Below, one piece after another: positions 24,339-35,078 of a DNA stretch of 64,000 nt (position 1 is its first letter; each line of letters starts with the position of its first letter). Under the pieces are notes generated by a model. It worked only from the letters and a program-made list of their open reading frames with translations. It had not been told where the DNA came from and ran no database searches. The DNA is from Ottelia alismoides (lineage: Eukaryota > Streptophyta > Magnoliopsida > Alismatales > Hydrocharitaceae): contig JAZKJV010008259.1 of the NCBI GenBank assembly GCA_037367405.1, forward strand, positions 1-64,000. The letters are read 5' to 3'. The translations under genes were made by a program, and so were the position numbers.

Positions 24339-25469
24339 CCATTAGGCTCGGAGCATTCGAAGCTACCCTGAAGCCAGTCCGAGCCTGCAGAAGACCCGAG
24401 CCATCATACGTGCCTCCATCGCCGTCCGAGCCTAGCACCGCACGTGGTCCTCACGTGCGGTCTGGGTAATTGACTCCGAGGCCCCTACAAGTCTCTGTCA
24501 GCACATTTTATTTCAGTTTCTTTATTTCCTGTATTTGCAATTTGGTCCCTGTCTTTGCACGCATATTTAGGTGTCCATGTGGCATTATTTTTCAATCCTA
24601 AAAATTGCGTGATTTATATTATCTTGTTCTTTATATTATGTGACATGTGTTTCATTTTTGTGACATTGTTGGAGTTTAATATTATTAAATTGGTAAAATT
24701 TTCCATGTTTTGCCCACTGTATGCCTTTTAATTCATATTAAATTCCTCGTTGCTCCAAAAATCATCAAAAAATTATGTTAGACTTAGGGTAATTTAGTCT
24801 ACAGTGTACCCAAAAATCATTGCATTTGCACGCATTATGAGGCCTAAATAAATTAATTAGTGGTTTCCTTAATTTATTTTTAATAGGTCCAATTCACATT
24901 GAATTTTAGGTTCATTAATTTTCCTGGATTCATCACATTTAGATCTATCTAGCATGATTTTTCTACATGGAAATAATATGTTTTGGTATTTATTAAAATT
25001 AGTTTTGCAAAAATCACCTGGCATTCATATTTTATTCATAGGAAATTAATAAAGTGTCAGAAAATTCCAAAAAACTTAATGTAGCTTAATTTCATTGCAT
25101 TTCATACTCGGGCCAAGTTTCATAATTTTTGGACTTTGTTGGATCATATTTCTGATATAACTTGTAAAACAGACCTGAAATTGCATTTGTCTTTTCCTTT
25201 ATTGCATAAAAATTCCTGAAAATACCAAAAATATTTTTCTGAAAATTAGACCTCAGAATTAACTGGAAATTCACCTAAGGAGACAGTTGCCTCCCTGAGT
25301 TCGACCTTGGGCTTGCCCATGTAAAATAAATATGTCGTTCGTAGTTAATCAAGCATTAATTGAAAGTGGTATTTTTGACATAGCCTTGATTATCCGACTG
25401 CAACGAACATACAAATTAATTTGACCATTAATTTGATCGAATTAATAAGGGTAGTCTGAGCAACGTCAA
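24339..25469 (+). mobile_element. 5' LTR (family B), truncated; right arm of the inverted repeat
   Basis: It ends ...GCAACGTCA at 25469, three bases before a tRNA-Asp-type primer site, so it is the 3' part of a 5' LTR read on the plus strand. Positions 24339-25455 are the inverse of 21920-23042. The upstream part of the LTR, including any TATA box, is missing. It is related to but clearly different from LTR family A, which ends the element downstream. Confidence 0.7.
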
Positions 25470-25472
25470 AAT

Positions 25473-25490
25473 GGCACCGTTGCTGGGGAG
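25473..25490 (+). other. primer-binding site, tRNA-Asp type
   Basis: TGGCACCGTTGCTGGGGA matches 16 of 18 positions of the tRNA-Asp complement TGGCGCCGTTGCCGGGGA; both mismatches are transitions. It marks the start of the internal region of the plus-strand element that runs to 35078. Confidence 0.8.
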
Positions 25491-26686
25491 GCAACCTGCT
25501 TAGGATCACTTTAGATAAATTAAATTTATGTTTTCCATTCACTCGGGTAGTCTGACCCTCGAGCCACCTTGTAATTATCCATTTTTCCTTAATTATTTTT
25601 TTGATCATTTCTATATATATTTTGATATCTCTCTCTGACGTAATTTTTATCTTTTTGTGCGAGGGCCTGGTGGACTTGGAGCGGCTTTCTTGAAGTCGAC
25701 GCATCTCAAAGTGCATCGGAGGCCGACGATTCGTGGATCAAGTCGGTTGTTGAGACACCAGAAAGATTTTTCATTTTCTTTAATTTAAAAAAGTTTGCAT
25801 TTTCAGCTGTTCCTGTTTGGATTCTCGCGTGTGTAAGTGAATATAAAAACGTGTCCCTGTGTGTTATATGGATTGTTTTGCATTGAATAAGACCTGCACT
25901 TGCGGCTCTTAGAGCTATTTTAGGACATGTTTGTGCTCGTAAAATTTAGGACCACACTTCACACATAAAAGACGCACTTAGACTGCATATCTTAGCCAAA
26001 TACTAATATGTTCTTCACTCGCTAATAGAACTGCTTGTTTAGGAGCAGCTTTTTCTCGCTTGCATTCCATTTAGCGTAAAAATTTCAATTCAGTATTGCA
26101 TCCTGCATTGTAGAGAGCTGGAGGCACTGTAAGTCTTCCTACTCAAGCATTCATCATCGTTTATTCGATTGCATCGACTTTTTCCGATTCTCTCTCTCGG
26201 TTTTCTAACCTAGGATAAAGGAATTGGGACTGGACGATAGACGTGATTGCTTGTGTGGATTAATATCAGTGATAACTAATCTCTAAAATCGGGATAGCTA
26301 ATTGAATTTGACCAAAACAAATTTGACTAAAATTAACCCTTGTTTGGGGGAGAGTAACCCCGACCTTGTTTTCAAGCTGAGTGAGGGTACTTGAGTGTGT
26401 GTGCACACCTTAAGGAAGAGCCCAAATCCCCGCCTTCCATATAACGTACCAACTGATCCTAGCAAATATCACGAGTTGAATTTTCTCAGGTTCACTGACT
26501 AGCACCAAGTAACCTCCGCTTGTTCGTAGGTAGATAGGGGTGAACCAGCGGTGCTTCGCGACAACTTGCTAGTAACCCCTTGGACTGAAGTTGCAGCCTT
26601 GTCAGCCTCCGCCTGCCTGCAGGTAGATAGGAGCATGTCTTTGAACTCATCAACTTGAGATAGGAGTGAAGAAAGGAATAGCGTCG
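25491..26686 (+). other. untranslated leader of RT-less LTR element copy 2, first part
   Basis: This is non-coding sequence after the primer site. A stretch at 26096-26140 (TGCATTGTAGAGAGCTGG, then CACTGTAAGTC) resembles the leader of the Athila-like element at 43878-43915 and its second copy at 52524-52560. A GTAGGTAGATAGG motif preceded by CCTCCGC occurs twice, near 26513 and 26607. The leader is interrupted at 26691 by a solo LTR and resumes at 30336. Confidence 0.55.
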
Positions 26687-26691
26687 GTATC

Positions 26692-29600
26692 TGATGAACC
26701 GTGGACCTACCCCTTTAATAGTGTCTAATTGACTATTTCGTTGCAATCGGATAGATTCGGATCGATTAAAAATAACCGCACAAATTGATGAATCGCCGAA
26801 TGAAATTAATATGCGGTTTTATGTTTATTTAGCCTGGGCAAGCTCCAGGGTCGACTCAAGGAGGCAAAGGAACAACTCGAGATCAGGTTAGATGGATTAG
26901 ATCGTTGTTTTCCAAGTAGGATTTTTTTGGTATTTTTTATGCAATATAAAATGCCAAATGCAATGATGTGAATGAACTAGGTTATTAAGAAAATCAACAA
27001 CTTAGCCAAATTTAATTTTAATGTAAAATTAATCCAAATTGACCAAATTGTATTTTTTCTATGAATCTAATTCAATAATTAATGCAAAATGTATTTTTTT
27101 GGAATTTTTAGATTTAAAATGCACACATGAAAAATGCAAACTCTTTTGGGGTTTTTATGCAATTTTTCGTGCAAATGATGTGCAAAAATTATGAAAAATT
27201 TAATGGAAGCTAAATATGATGAAATAAAGCTACCCTAATATTTTTTGAATTTTTAACACTTTTTGATTTTTTATGAATATTTGACTGAAATCAGAGCGAC
27301 TATAAGTTTTTAATTCCTAATAAATCCACAAAATTAAATAATCCAGAGAATGAATTATCTCAAATAAATATATTAATGAGGAATGCAAGAGAATTGAAAT
27401 TTCTCAAAAATCGTATTTGTTGATTTAATTAAAAATCAATTACAGAAATCGCTTTAGAATTTATTTTATGCACAAGATAATCCAAATTGGACGAAATTTG
27501 GAATGTAATTAAAGCACAATTAGATGCATCATCTACAATTTTTTCACAATTTTTGGATCAAGAAATAGTCCTGTGCGAATTTCAGATTGTAAATGGGTAA
27601 AATATCACTCAATTTCAATCTCTGATTTTTAATAAAATATCAAATCTCACAAAAAATGTAAATAAATAGCTACAAGATAAATAATTAGATGCTCTACAAA
27701 ATGTTATTTTTTAAATTAAAAATTGGTGCAAAAATATTGTCCAAATAATCACTTAAAGGCAGGGGTGTCTTTGCAATTCAGAAATTGAAATAAACAAACT
27801 GAAATGTGCCTAAGGGCACTTTTAGAAATGAACAAACATGATGAAATGAAAATGTAATTTTTACAAATATAATAAAAAATGGACCTCTTTTCTTTCCTCC
27901 CAAGCTAGGGCACACGGGCAAAGGGGGCACTTTGGGAGACGGCCAATGTGAGGGCGGCGGGCGGATGGCGGCACGACTTGGAGGCAAAGGATCGCGGTGA
28001 CACGCGGCAGAGTGGTGCTGAGGGGGACGGGTCTGGTGGCGTGCGCTGGAAGGAGGAGGAGGTCGGGCCGCGCAACAGCGACGCGAAGGCGGAGAACGCT
28101 CGACTGCGCGCATGGGGAACGATGGCAGCCTGGATCTGCGTGGGTGGCGGATGGGGCGGTATGTGGCGCGCTGGGCGTGCGGCACACGGACCAAGGCACG
28201 AGGTCGCGGCCGACCAGGGCGGCGCGACTGGTCGAGCTGCGGGCTGCTGCGCGTGGCGACCGCTCATGGCCAGTGGAGAGGATGGCTGCTATGGCGGGGC
28301 GGCTTGCCGCGCACGGCCGCGAGGGGCGGGGCGAATGCCGGGCGTTGGCGGCGGCGCGAGGTGGGCGCTGGCGTCGCGATGGAGGCCGAGTAGCTCGAGG
28401 GTGGCGGCTTCGGGGCGATGCAGTGGTGGAGGGGTGTGCGAGGGGATGGCGAGGCGGTGGCGCACTGGCAGAGAGGAGGCGGAGCGCGGACAAGGGGCGC
28501 ATACTGCGCGGCCAAGGCACGGGCGTGGCTGCCGCTGGGATGGTGGCTGGAGGAGTGCGCCGCCGCAGGGCGGAGCGGGGCATGGAGAAGGAGAACGGCA
28601 GCAGCTGCACCCGTTTTTTTATTTTTTGTTGTTGTTTTTTTAATTATTTTGTAATTTTCTTCTTGTAAATAGGAAAAAAATATGAGATTATGAATGAGTG
28701 TTGATGCAGGTTTGTTGGGATAAAGATGTTGATGGGATTTGAGATGATTGGTGGTAATGGGGTAAATGCAATGAAGATGGTATGTGAATGTGATGATGAT
28801 AGTAGAATAATGGAGTGGTTTTATGATAAAGATGAGAATGGTACGGATATATGAATAAAATGATGGTGTGATTTTTGTTTGATAAACAAGATAAATGAAA
28901 AATGTTAGATAAAAAATGATAAAGTGAAGATAGAGAAATTACCTGTGAGTTGCTGAAAGTGGAGCTGCATCGTGCGGCTTCCGTCGTGGCCTTGAGGAGA
29001 TGGCGGTCTCCGAAGCTTGGCAGCGAGTTTGGAGAAGCTGCTGCTACGTGGGCGGTGCTCCACGGATCTCACCTAAGCCTTGTTGCCGCTCGACCTACTG
29101 CGCCAAAGCTGTCACCAATGACACATCAGAGGGGGCTTGAGGCTCTCTTTATCTCAAGAACGGTGGATGAAGAAAAATGATGGAGGGGATGAGAATATAA
29201 AGAGGAGGGGGGAAGTTAAAAAAGAGATGGAGAAAGTGGGGTAAGTGTGGCTTGGAATAGAAGGCAAGTAAGGAGGAAGAAGTAAAAGGAGAATAAATAA
29301 TATAATATTATATAATATAATATAAGTAAAACAAGTAGGCTACTAAAAATAATAATAATTAAAATAATAATATTAAAATAATAAAATCCGAAAATAATAA
29401 AAAAATAAATCCAAAAATAAAAAATTGGGGTGACATGTGGTGGCTCCAGGAGCTGCCACATGTCGCTCCTAGAAAATTCAAAAATTAAATGTAAAGAAAT
29501 ATCAAAAAGAAATAACAAAAGGGATTAAATCAAAAAGTGGTCAACATGAAAGTTGCTCGTCTCGATGAGATCTACAACTTTTATGAAGGTCTGAAAATCA

Positions 29601-30330
29601 AAAGAAATCATCTATACAAAAACGTATTTTTGAGTGGTACCTTATAGGCATAAAATACCACATTTTTCCTTTTGCAATTTTTTTGTCATTTTTCAATAAG
29701 AGAAAAATCAAAATAAAGTTAGAGAAAATATGAAAGAAATATTTACAACTTAATCTATTTTTTTTTGGATTTTTTAATAATTAATAAAATAAAAGGATAA
29801 AATGCAGGGGAAAATGGTCAATATGTACAATATACAAAGGGGCCCAAAACCCAAGTTTTGCATACGAGCTCCGATTTTAATGAAATTGGTCTTGTTTCGA
29901 AGGTCTTTGAATGTATATTATTTTAAAAGTGAGTAGACCTAATTCGAAGGTTGTATGAGTGAGATATGTGCATTTTAAGGATCCTAGTTTCAAACTTGGA
30001 TTGGGGTTTTATTGGTCAATTTTACAAGTTAGTATTTTTTTGATATTTTTCTTTAATTAGTGTTAGTAATATACACACTATGAAGTTAATTTTATTGGAA
30101 TTGGAGTTAGTATAAAATATATACAAATAGGGTATTCTTAGCTAATATGCATGTTAATATTTACAAGTGAATTTGGCTTCCCATTTAATGCAGATATGAA
30201 TGCTAAAATGCAGATATTATGCTTGCATGCATGAATGCTAATTATGCAAGATAAAGGGAAATATGTAGCTAATTACTCGAGAACAAAGCTTTATTTTCAA
30301 CTTTTAGAGTGATGAATCACATATTCATTA
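26692..30330 (-). mobile_element. solo LTR (family A), 3639 bp, TSD GTATC
   Basis: A complete LTR on the minus strand starts at 30330 (a decayed start palindrome, AATGAATATGTGATTCATCA) and ends ...GGTTCATCA at 26692. It is flanked by GTATC at 26687-26691 and 30331-30335, a 5-bp target duplication as expected for Gypsy integration. No internal region is present, so it arose by LTR-LTR recombination after insertion. It holds the hairpin (29551-29579), the palindrome (29432-29464), a TATA box (29195-29201) and a very GC-rich block (27900-28610) in which overlapping frames of up to 249 codons are compositional. Confidence 0.93.
29195..29201 (-). promoter_or_regulatory. TATA box of the solo LTR
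   Basis: On the minus strand TTTATAT lies in the same C/T-rich context (CCTCCTCTTTATATTC) as in the other family-A LTRs. It could drive transcription leftward from the solo LTR. Confidence 0.5.
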
Positions 30331-30335
30331 GTATC

Positions 30336-30595
30336 TTAGGCGACAGGTTAAACAGGGAAGACGCACCCGGCTTTTAGCCGACTCCCTTATAGGTCGCGTA
30401 AACTTTGCTACTTGTCTGAAAATTCACACTTAAAATCAACCAGACTAATCGAACTCGGTTTCGAGTTCTTCACCGTATTGAGTGTGAACTCAGGGTTAGC
30501 TCTTGCGTTTGTCTTTGTGTTGTCTGTGTGTGTTATCCTGTGTAATTGCACATTTTCTACCTCAACCTACTTACATTCATCATTTCCTCTTCAAT
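30336..30595 (+). other. leader of RT-less element copy 2, continued
   Basis: The leader resumes after the solo LTR insertion. Upstream frames overlap it (for example from 30412 and 30503), but they are hydrophobic and have no support. The first convincing start is the ATG at 30596. Confidence 0.5.
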
Positions 30596-33050
30596 ATGTC
30601 GGCATATTGGTCCCCATACCCTGTGACCTCTGGTCATTCCTCCTTGACCATATACTGTTCATCTTCACTTTCTCCTTCTTTCATGTATCCTCCGCCACCC
30701 ACGAGAGAACCTTACCCGTGGTCGGTTCCACCGCATCCCGATTATGAAGTCAGAACTTCGACTGACTTCTCCACTTCTTCGCATTTCTCACCTACTCGAT
30801 ATTATAACACTACGAATCCATTTTCACCTTCGGTTGACTGTCCTTACTCTCGAGAGCTTGCAGGAATTAAAGAATCGAATGAAGAGCAAGCCACTGTTGA
30901 GACAGATGATTGGCAAAATTATATGTCCCCACATACTTCATTCTCACCTCAAGTAGGGACCATACGTATACACATCCCGACTTGACCTTAGGGCATAAGT
31001 TGGTCGATCGAACAACCCGAATGGAGAGGCTTGTACATCATGATTTCCCAGACTTGATTGACTTTAGTGATCAAGCTTCCATTAACCAGCCTTCATGTCA
31101 CACATTCGGAGAGCCTATACATTCACAAGAGTGGAATCATGAGCTAGGCTTACTAGTCCCCCATTCATTGACTCCATCATATGAAGCTCCGACCAATATC
31201 TTTCATTCGGATGGCCCATACTCGACCCAGGATTACATGCCTAAGTCTAGGTATGTTGAGCATGAGACCCCAATATCTTAGCAGTATCATCCAATTGATC
31301 AGAACTCTCCCATGATTTGTCATGAGAATTTTGTGGAGGATGACATATCTAGACTTATTAAGAAAAATGAATCATTTGGTAACGAGTTGAGAGATGTCAT
31401 GGAAATATTGCACTCAATTTCTGCTAGCCTGGGTATGAAAATGGAAAATGAAGTAAGCAGATTGGATGTTGAAAATCGAGCGAGCATCGGGAAACCCACA
31501 GATTTTGTACAGCTGGAGTGCATTCTACCTCCCTCTTCTACTAACCACTTACCCTCCAATCCAGAGTCTGATCATTCATCCACCAAAAATACCAAAACAA
31601 TTGAAAAATCAGAAAAACACATAAAAATTAAAAATGAAAAAGACTTAGAAAAATTAGATGCTACCCTAAGGGAAGAACTCGATGAGGAATGGATTTTTAA
31701 ACTTTCCTTAATAAAGGCCATAGATCACTTCCCCGACCTCAAGATATTTGTAAAGAGTAAAGTGATGCCCAAGAGGTCGGGCAATAAGAGAACGAGGACT
31801 AAAAAACACATAGTGTATGTGGCCACCTCCTTGCTGATGGGGAGAAAGACCAAGATCCGCAGAGTGAAGCGATTACCTAGGGTTGAATTTGAAATCAAAA
31901 ACACTATCTTTATCCATGCAAGAATCGATGATGACTCTCCGATAAATATCCTCCCGATCTCTGTGTTTGACAAGCTCAAACTTAGGCCAGTCAAAAAGCC
32001 GAGAGAGATCGTTCAGATGGCTGATCGATCCATCAAACGGTCTAGAGAAAATATTTCAGTCATCGTTACTTTCCAAGGTGCTCTATTCCACGTAGACTTC
32101 ACAGTTATTGACATTGAGCACCGAGGAGAGTTCACCCAGTCTCCGATTATTCTCGGGAGTCGTTCTTAGCCTCAGCTAAGGCGACTATAGATTATGAGAC
32201 TCGGGTGATCGATTTTTCAGCATTGGGAGCGCTTCGGCCTCACCCATTTTTTGATACACTTTACTCTAAGGTGACCCGCACATCCGTTGATAGTCGTGAC
32301 CTTCAAGAGGTAGATGAGTCCCACCTCTCTGCTACACCTGAGAGATCGACTATCCGAACGAACGTTGGTTCTAAGACTCCCCACACCTCCATTTCATCAA
32401 CTACTTGCACCACCACCGTGACAACTTCTAAGGAGGACTCACGACCAGAAGCTATCATTGATTCGGACATGACCTTTGTTGATTGCCTTGGCCATTTTGA
32501 TGATCCGACACAAGAGCCCAATAATGCCAAGCCGACTGAGACCACTAGTACCTTCCCGAGTCGTGTGTTGATCCTTCAAAATTATTACAATCTATATGGT
32601 TACTCGTCTGATGAGGAACCCATGGTCAACAACATACCACGTGCGGACCTTTAAAGGAAACAACCAAGACTAAATTAACTCCACATAAAAACATGATTGC
32701 TCCCTCTGCTAGCCGGTTATCTAGTGAGAAGAAGTCGAGAAATGATACCTCGAGGAGTTCCCCCGAACCCCTCAAAGCGTGTCTCTCTCCACTCCCTCTC
32801 AATGATTCAGTTTCTAGAAAACCGACTAAGAAAGTTTCTTTCAATTTACTGAAGAAGGAATGTTTGGAGGAATCCTCATCGGGTCAGATGAGGTGATTTA
32901 TATGAGTGAGCTCAGTTCGGTTGTTCTTAAGCCATATCTGAGAAGCAGCCGTGTGTCGACCCTCATTGGACGATCCCTACACCTCACTATTATTCATCTG
33001 AGGACGATTTCAACAGCGACACACATGTATATTATCCACCTCCTCGCATC
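30596..33050 (+). pseudogene. protease-like polyprotein of an RT-less LTR element (copy 2)
   Basis: The ATG at 30596 begins a Pro/Ser/Tyr-rich N terminus (MSAYWSPYPVTSGHSS). Frame 2 runs to 30985. A frameshift then leads to 30910-32169 in frame 1, interrupted by one TAG at 31279. That segment holds a helical stretch (ISRLIKKNESFGNELRDVME), a Lys/Glu-rich linker, a pre-protease block (FKLSLIKAIDHFPDLKIF) like that of Athila polyproteins, and a retropepsin-like domain (INILPISVFDKLKLRP, V-MADRSIKR, VDFTVIDIEHRGEFTQS, PIILG). A 1-nt deletion near 32152, compared with copy 1, shifts to frame 0 (32165-32654); further shifts lead to the conserved tail DEVIYMSELSSVVLKPYLR (about 32889) and YYSSED. 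The protease signature is DDDSP (31927-31941), not DLGAS. No Gag capsid, zinc knuckle, RT or integrase is visible. Confidence 0.7.
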
Positions 33051-33180
33051 CGTTAGAAGTTTCGTCACAAACCTTCTTAATCCTTGTATATTCTCACTCT
33101 TTCTTGTATATACTTTCTAACACTCCCTCCCCAGTGATTCGAATCACTCGCCCCGGCTCCCTATCGTTTCATTTTATGCT

Positions 33181-33535
33181 ATACTTAGGATGACCAGATC
33201 CTAAGTATAGGGGGGAGAGTCACCCGTGTCTATTCACTGTACATCCTCCATATCACATCAGTCCTCATACTCACTCCTGTCCTATACATAGGCTGACCAG
33301 AGCCTAAGTATAGGGGGACCGATGCCCGCCATGTATATACTCATCCATTTCCCCTCTTGACCTCGTCCGTCCCATTTTTTATCTTCTTCTACACTTAGGC
33401 TACCAAGCCTAAGTATAGGGGGCGGAACGACTTCTATACATTTTTGCTATTTTTGCTCTCCTACGCTTAGCACGAGCTATGTCTTTTTCATCGCTTTTCG
33501 TGCTCTGAGGATATAACATACGCTAAGTATAGGGG
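33181..33535 (+). repeat. polypurine-hairpin array (copy 2)
   Basis: Four units occur. They are ATACTTAGG...CCTAAGTATAGGGGGG at 33181-33216, TACATAGGCT...AGCCTAAGTATAGGGGG at 33284-33318, ACTTAGGCT...AGCCTAAGTATAGGGGG at 33393-33422, and a long-loop unit from CGCTTAGCACGAGC (about 33463) to GCTAAGTATAGGGGG (ending 33536). Unit order, loop sizes and the GACCAG/GAGC loop words match copy 1. Confidence 0.8.
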
Positions 33536-33544
33536 GTGTGTCTA

Positions 33545-33570
33545 TATTATATATATATATATATATATAC
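33545..33570. repeat. (AT)n microsatellite after the hairpin array
   Basis: An AT run follows the fourth hairpin at the same position as in copy 1 and precedes the shared GCTTGTACTTTC motif. Confidence 0.8.
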
Positions 33571-35066
33571 TTTACCCATTGCTTGTACTTTCACGTATTT
33601 TCGCATATTTTTGTATATATTATGCAATAATTATAGGGTGGGTAAAAATTGAAAAAAAAATTATGTATACGTGTACTATATGTATAATACTTGTATAAAA
33701 AGTTGTAAAATTTTTGTAAAAACATACTCTTGTAAAATTTGTTGTAAAATAGGATGTAAACCAAAAAAGGAAAAAAATTTATACTATGTACAAATTGTAT
33801 AAACTAAAAATTGTTGTATACCAGAAAATAAAACAAAAATTTTGAAAATAAAGGCTTCTTATTTACTCTTGCATATCATCTTTGCATTTCAAACAAGAAA
33901 GAAAGAAAGAAAGAAAAAGAGTCTAGCATTCTATTCATCTACATGGCATGTCATCTGTATCTCATCTGCATATCTTGCAAATGCAAGGTGAAAAGCTAGT
34001 GGGTTCTGAACCAAGTTATGAGTAGATGTTGAGGAGGGACTTGATTTGACCTTAATCCACCCAATTTCAGAGGAACCTTATAGGAGCTGGAGTTAAGATT
34101 TCTCAGGTCAAGTGACTTAATTCTTTGAGTCTGCAAGTCTATGTTCACGTCATCTTGATTAGTCTAAGTAGAATATCTCATGCACACACATGATTCTTTT
34201 AGATAATGACCTAACTTGGACAAGCACAATGCACGTAGCTCTTGATTGATGAGGTGGTGAGGAGGTAGAATCATTTAGCTTGGAGTAGCACACGGGTGGA
34301 AACATCTGTCCTCCTCTAGGGAGGGAAGTGCATCTCAACCTAGTCTGGTGGTGTTGACGTTTGAGGACGGGACGCTGTGGGTTGCAATAATGCTTCAAAA
34401 GAGGGATAGTCTACTGGCTCAAGATAAAAAACTCCTGATGTACATGCTACACCTTGTATATATTTCAAAAAAAAGAGAAGAAGAAGAAAAAGTACAAGAA
34501 CTCAAAAAAATAGACAGGCCAGATAGAAAATAAAATACCTATCGGAGTATGTATATTAGTAATAAGTTTGCAGCTGGATGACTTGGCTACACTGGTCAGG
34601 CATCCCAGGATAGGTAGCTACACTGGCTACCATCCATTTTTTTCTCCACCCCCTCCTCTTGAGCTAGTCGCACTTGAACTTAGAAGGGAATACCCCGCTC
34701 CTCGAGGAAAGAGTTACCGGACCGGGGAATTAGAGTTACCTTATTAGAGGAGGCTGCTTCTTAGCCATTTCTAATGTGGAGAGTTACATTTCACACTTAG
34801 ACAGTACAAGTAAGAGTCATAGTCATCAGAAATTTACGAATGAAGATCTGTTCTGACCTAACCGTTGAGGCATCTTGAATAGAAGACTTGTGGAACTTGA
34901 AGTCTGCTAGGTCTTAAATTCAGATCTCAATAAGGTTCTGCCACACAATTAATCCAAAGGTCGAGGCGAGCTCCATTTTCACCTTTTGTTCATGACCTTG
35001 GTATGGAACCCAAAATCATTTCACTCTTGCATTTCATCTTAGTTGCTCGGGGACGAGCAAGGTTTA
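33571..35066 (+). other. 3' untranslated internal region of element copy 2
   Basis: Non-coding and collinear with 14.56-15.87 kb. Its last part (34584-35078) is repeated at 38036-38529. Short frames here (79, 61 codons) are not conserved in copy 1. Confidence 0.65.
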
Positions 35067-35077
35067 AGTATAGGGGG
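35067..35077 (+). promoter_or_regulatory. polypurine tract before the 3' LTR (copy 2)
   Basis: AAGTATAGGGGG directly precedes the LTR start at 35079 and repeats the G-run arm of the upstream hairpins. An identical tract precedes the duplicate LTR at 38517-38529. Confidence 0.8.
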
Positions 35078-35078
35078 T

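Noticed and set aside
26681..26700. Possible primer-binding site at the left edge of the minus-strand LTR
   Set aside because: The match to the tRNA-Asp complement is poor, and the GTATC duplication on both sides shows that it is flanking leader sequence of a solo LTR insertion.
27861..28668. Long overlapping open frames (up to 249 codons) on both strands
   Set aside because: They lie in the GC-rich block of the solo LTR, overlap each other on both strands, are Ala/Arg/Pro/Gly-rich and are not conserved in the other LTRs; few stops are expected at this GC content.
30412..30747. Hydrophobic 111-codon frame with possible membrane segments
   Set aside because: It overlaps the better-supported frame starting at 30596 and is not conserved in any other element copy.
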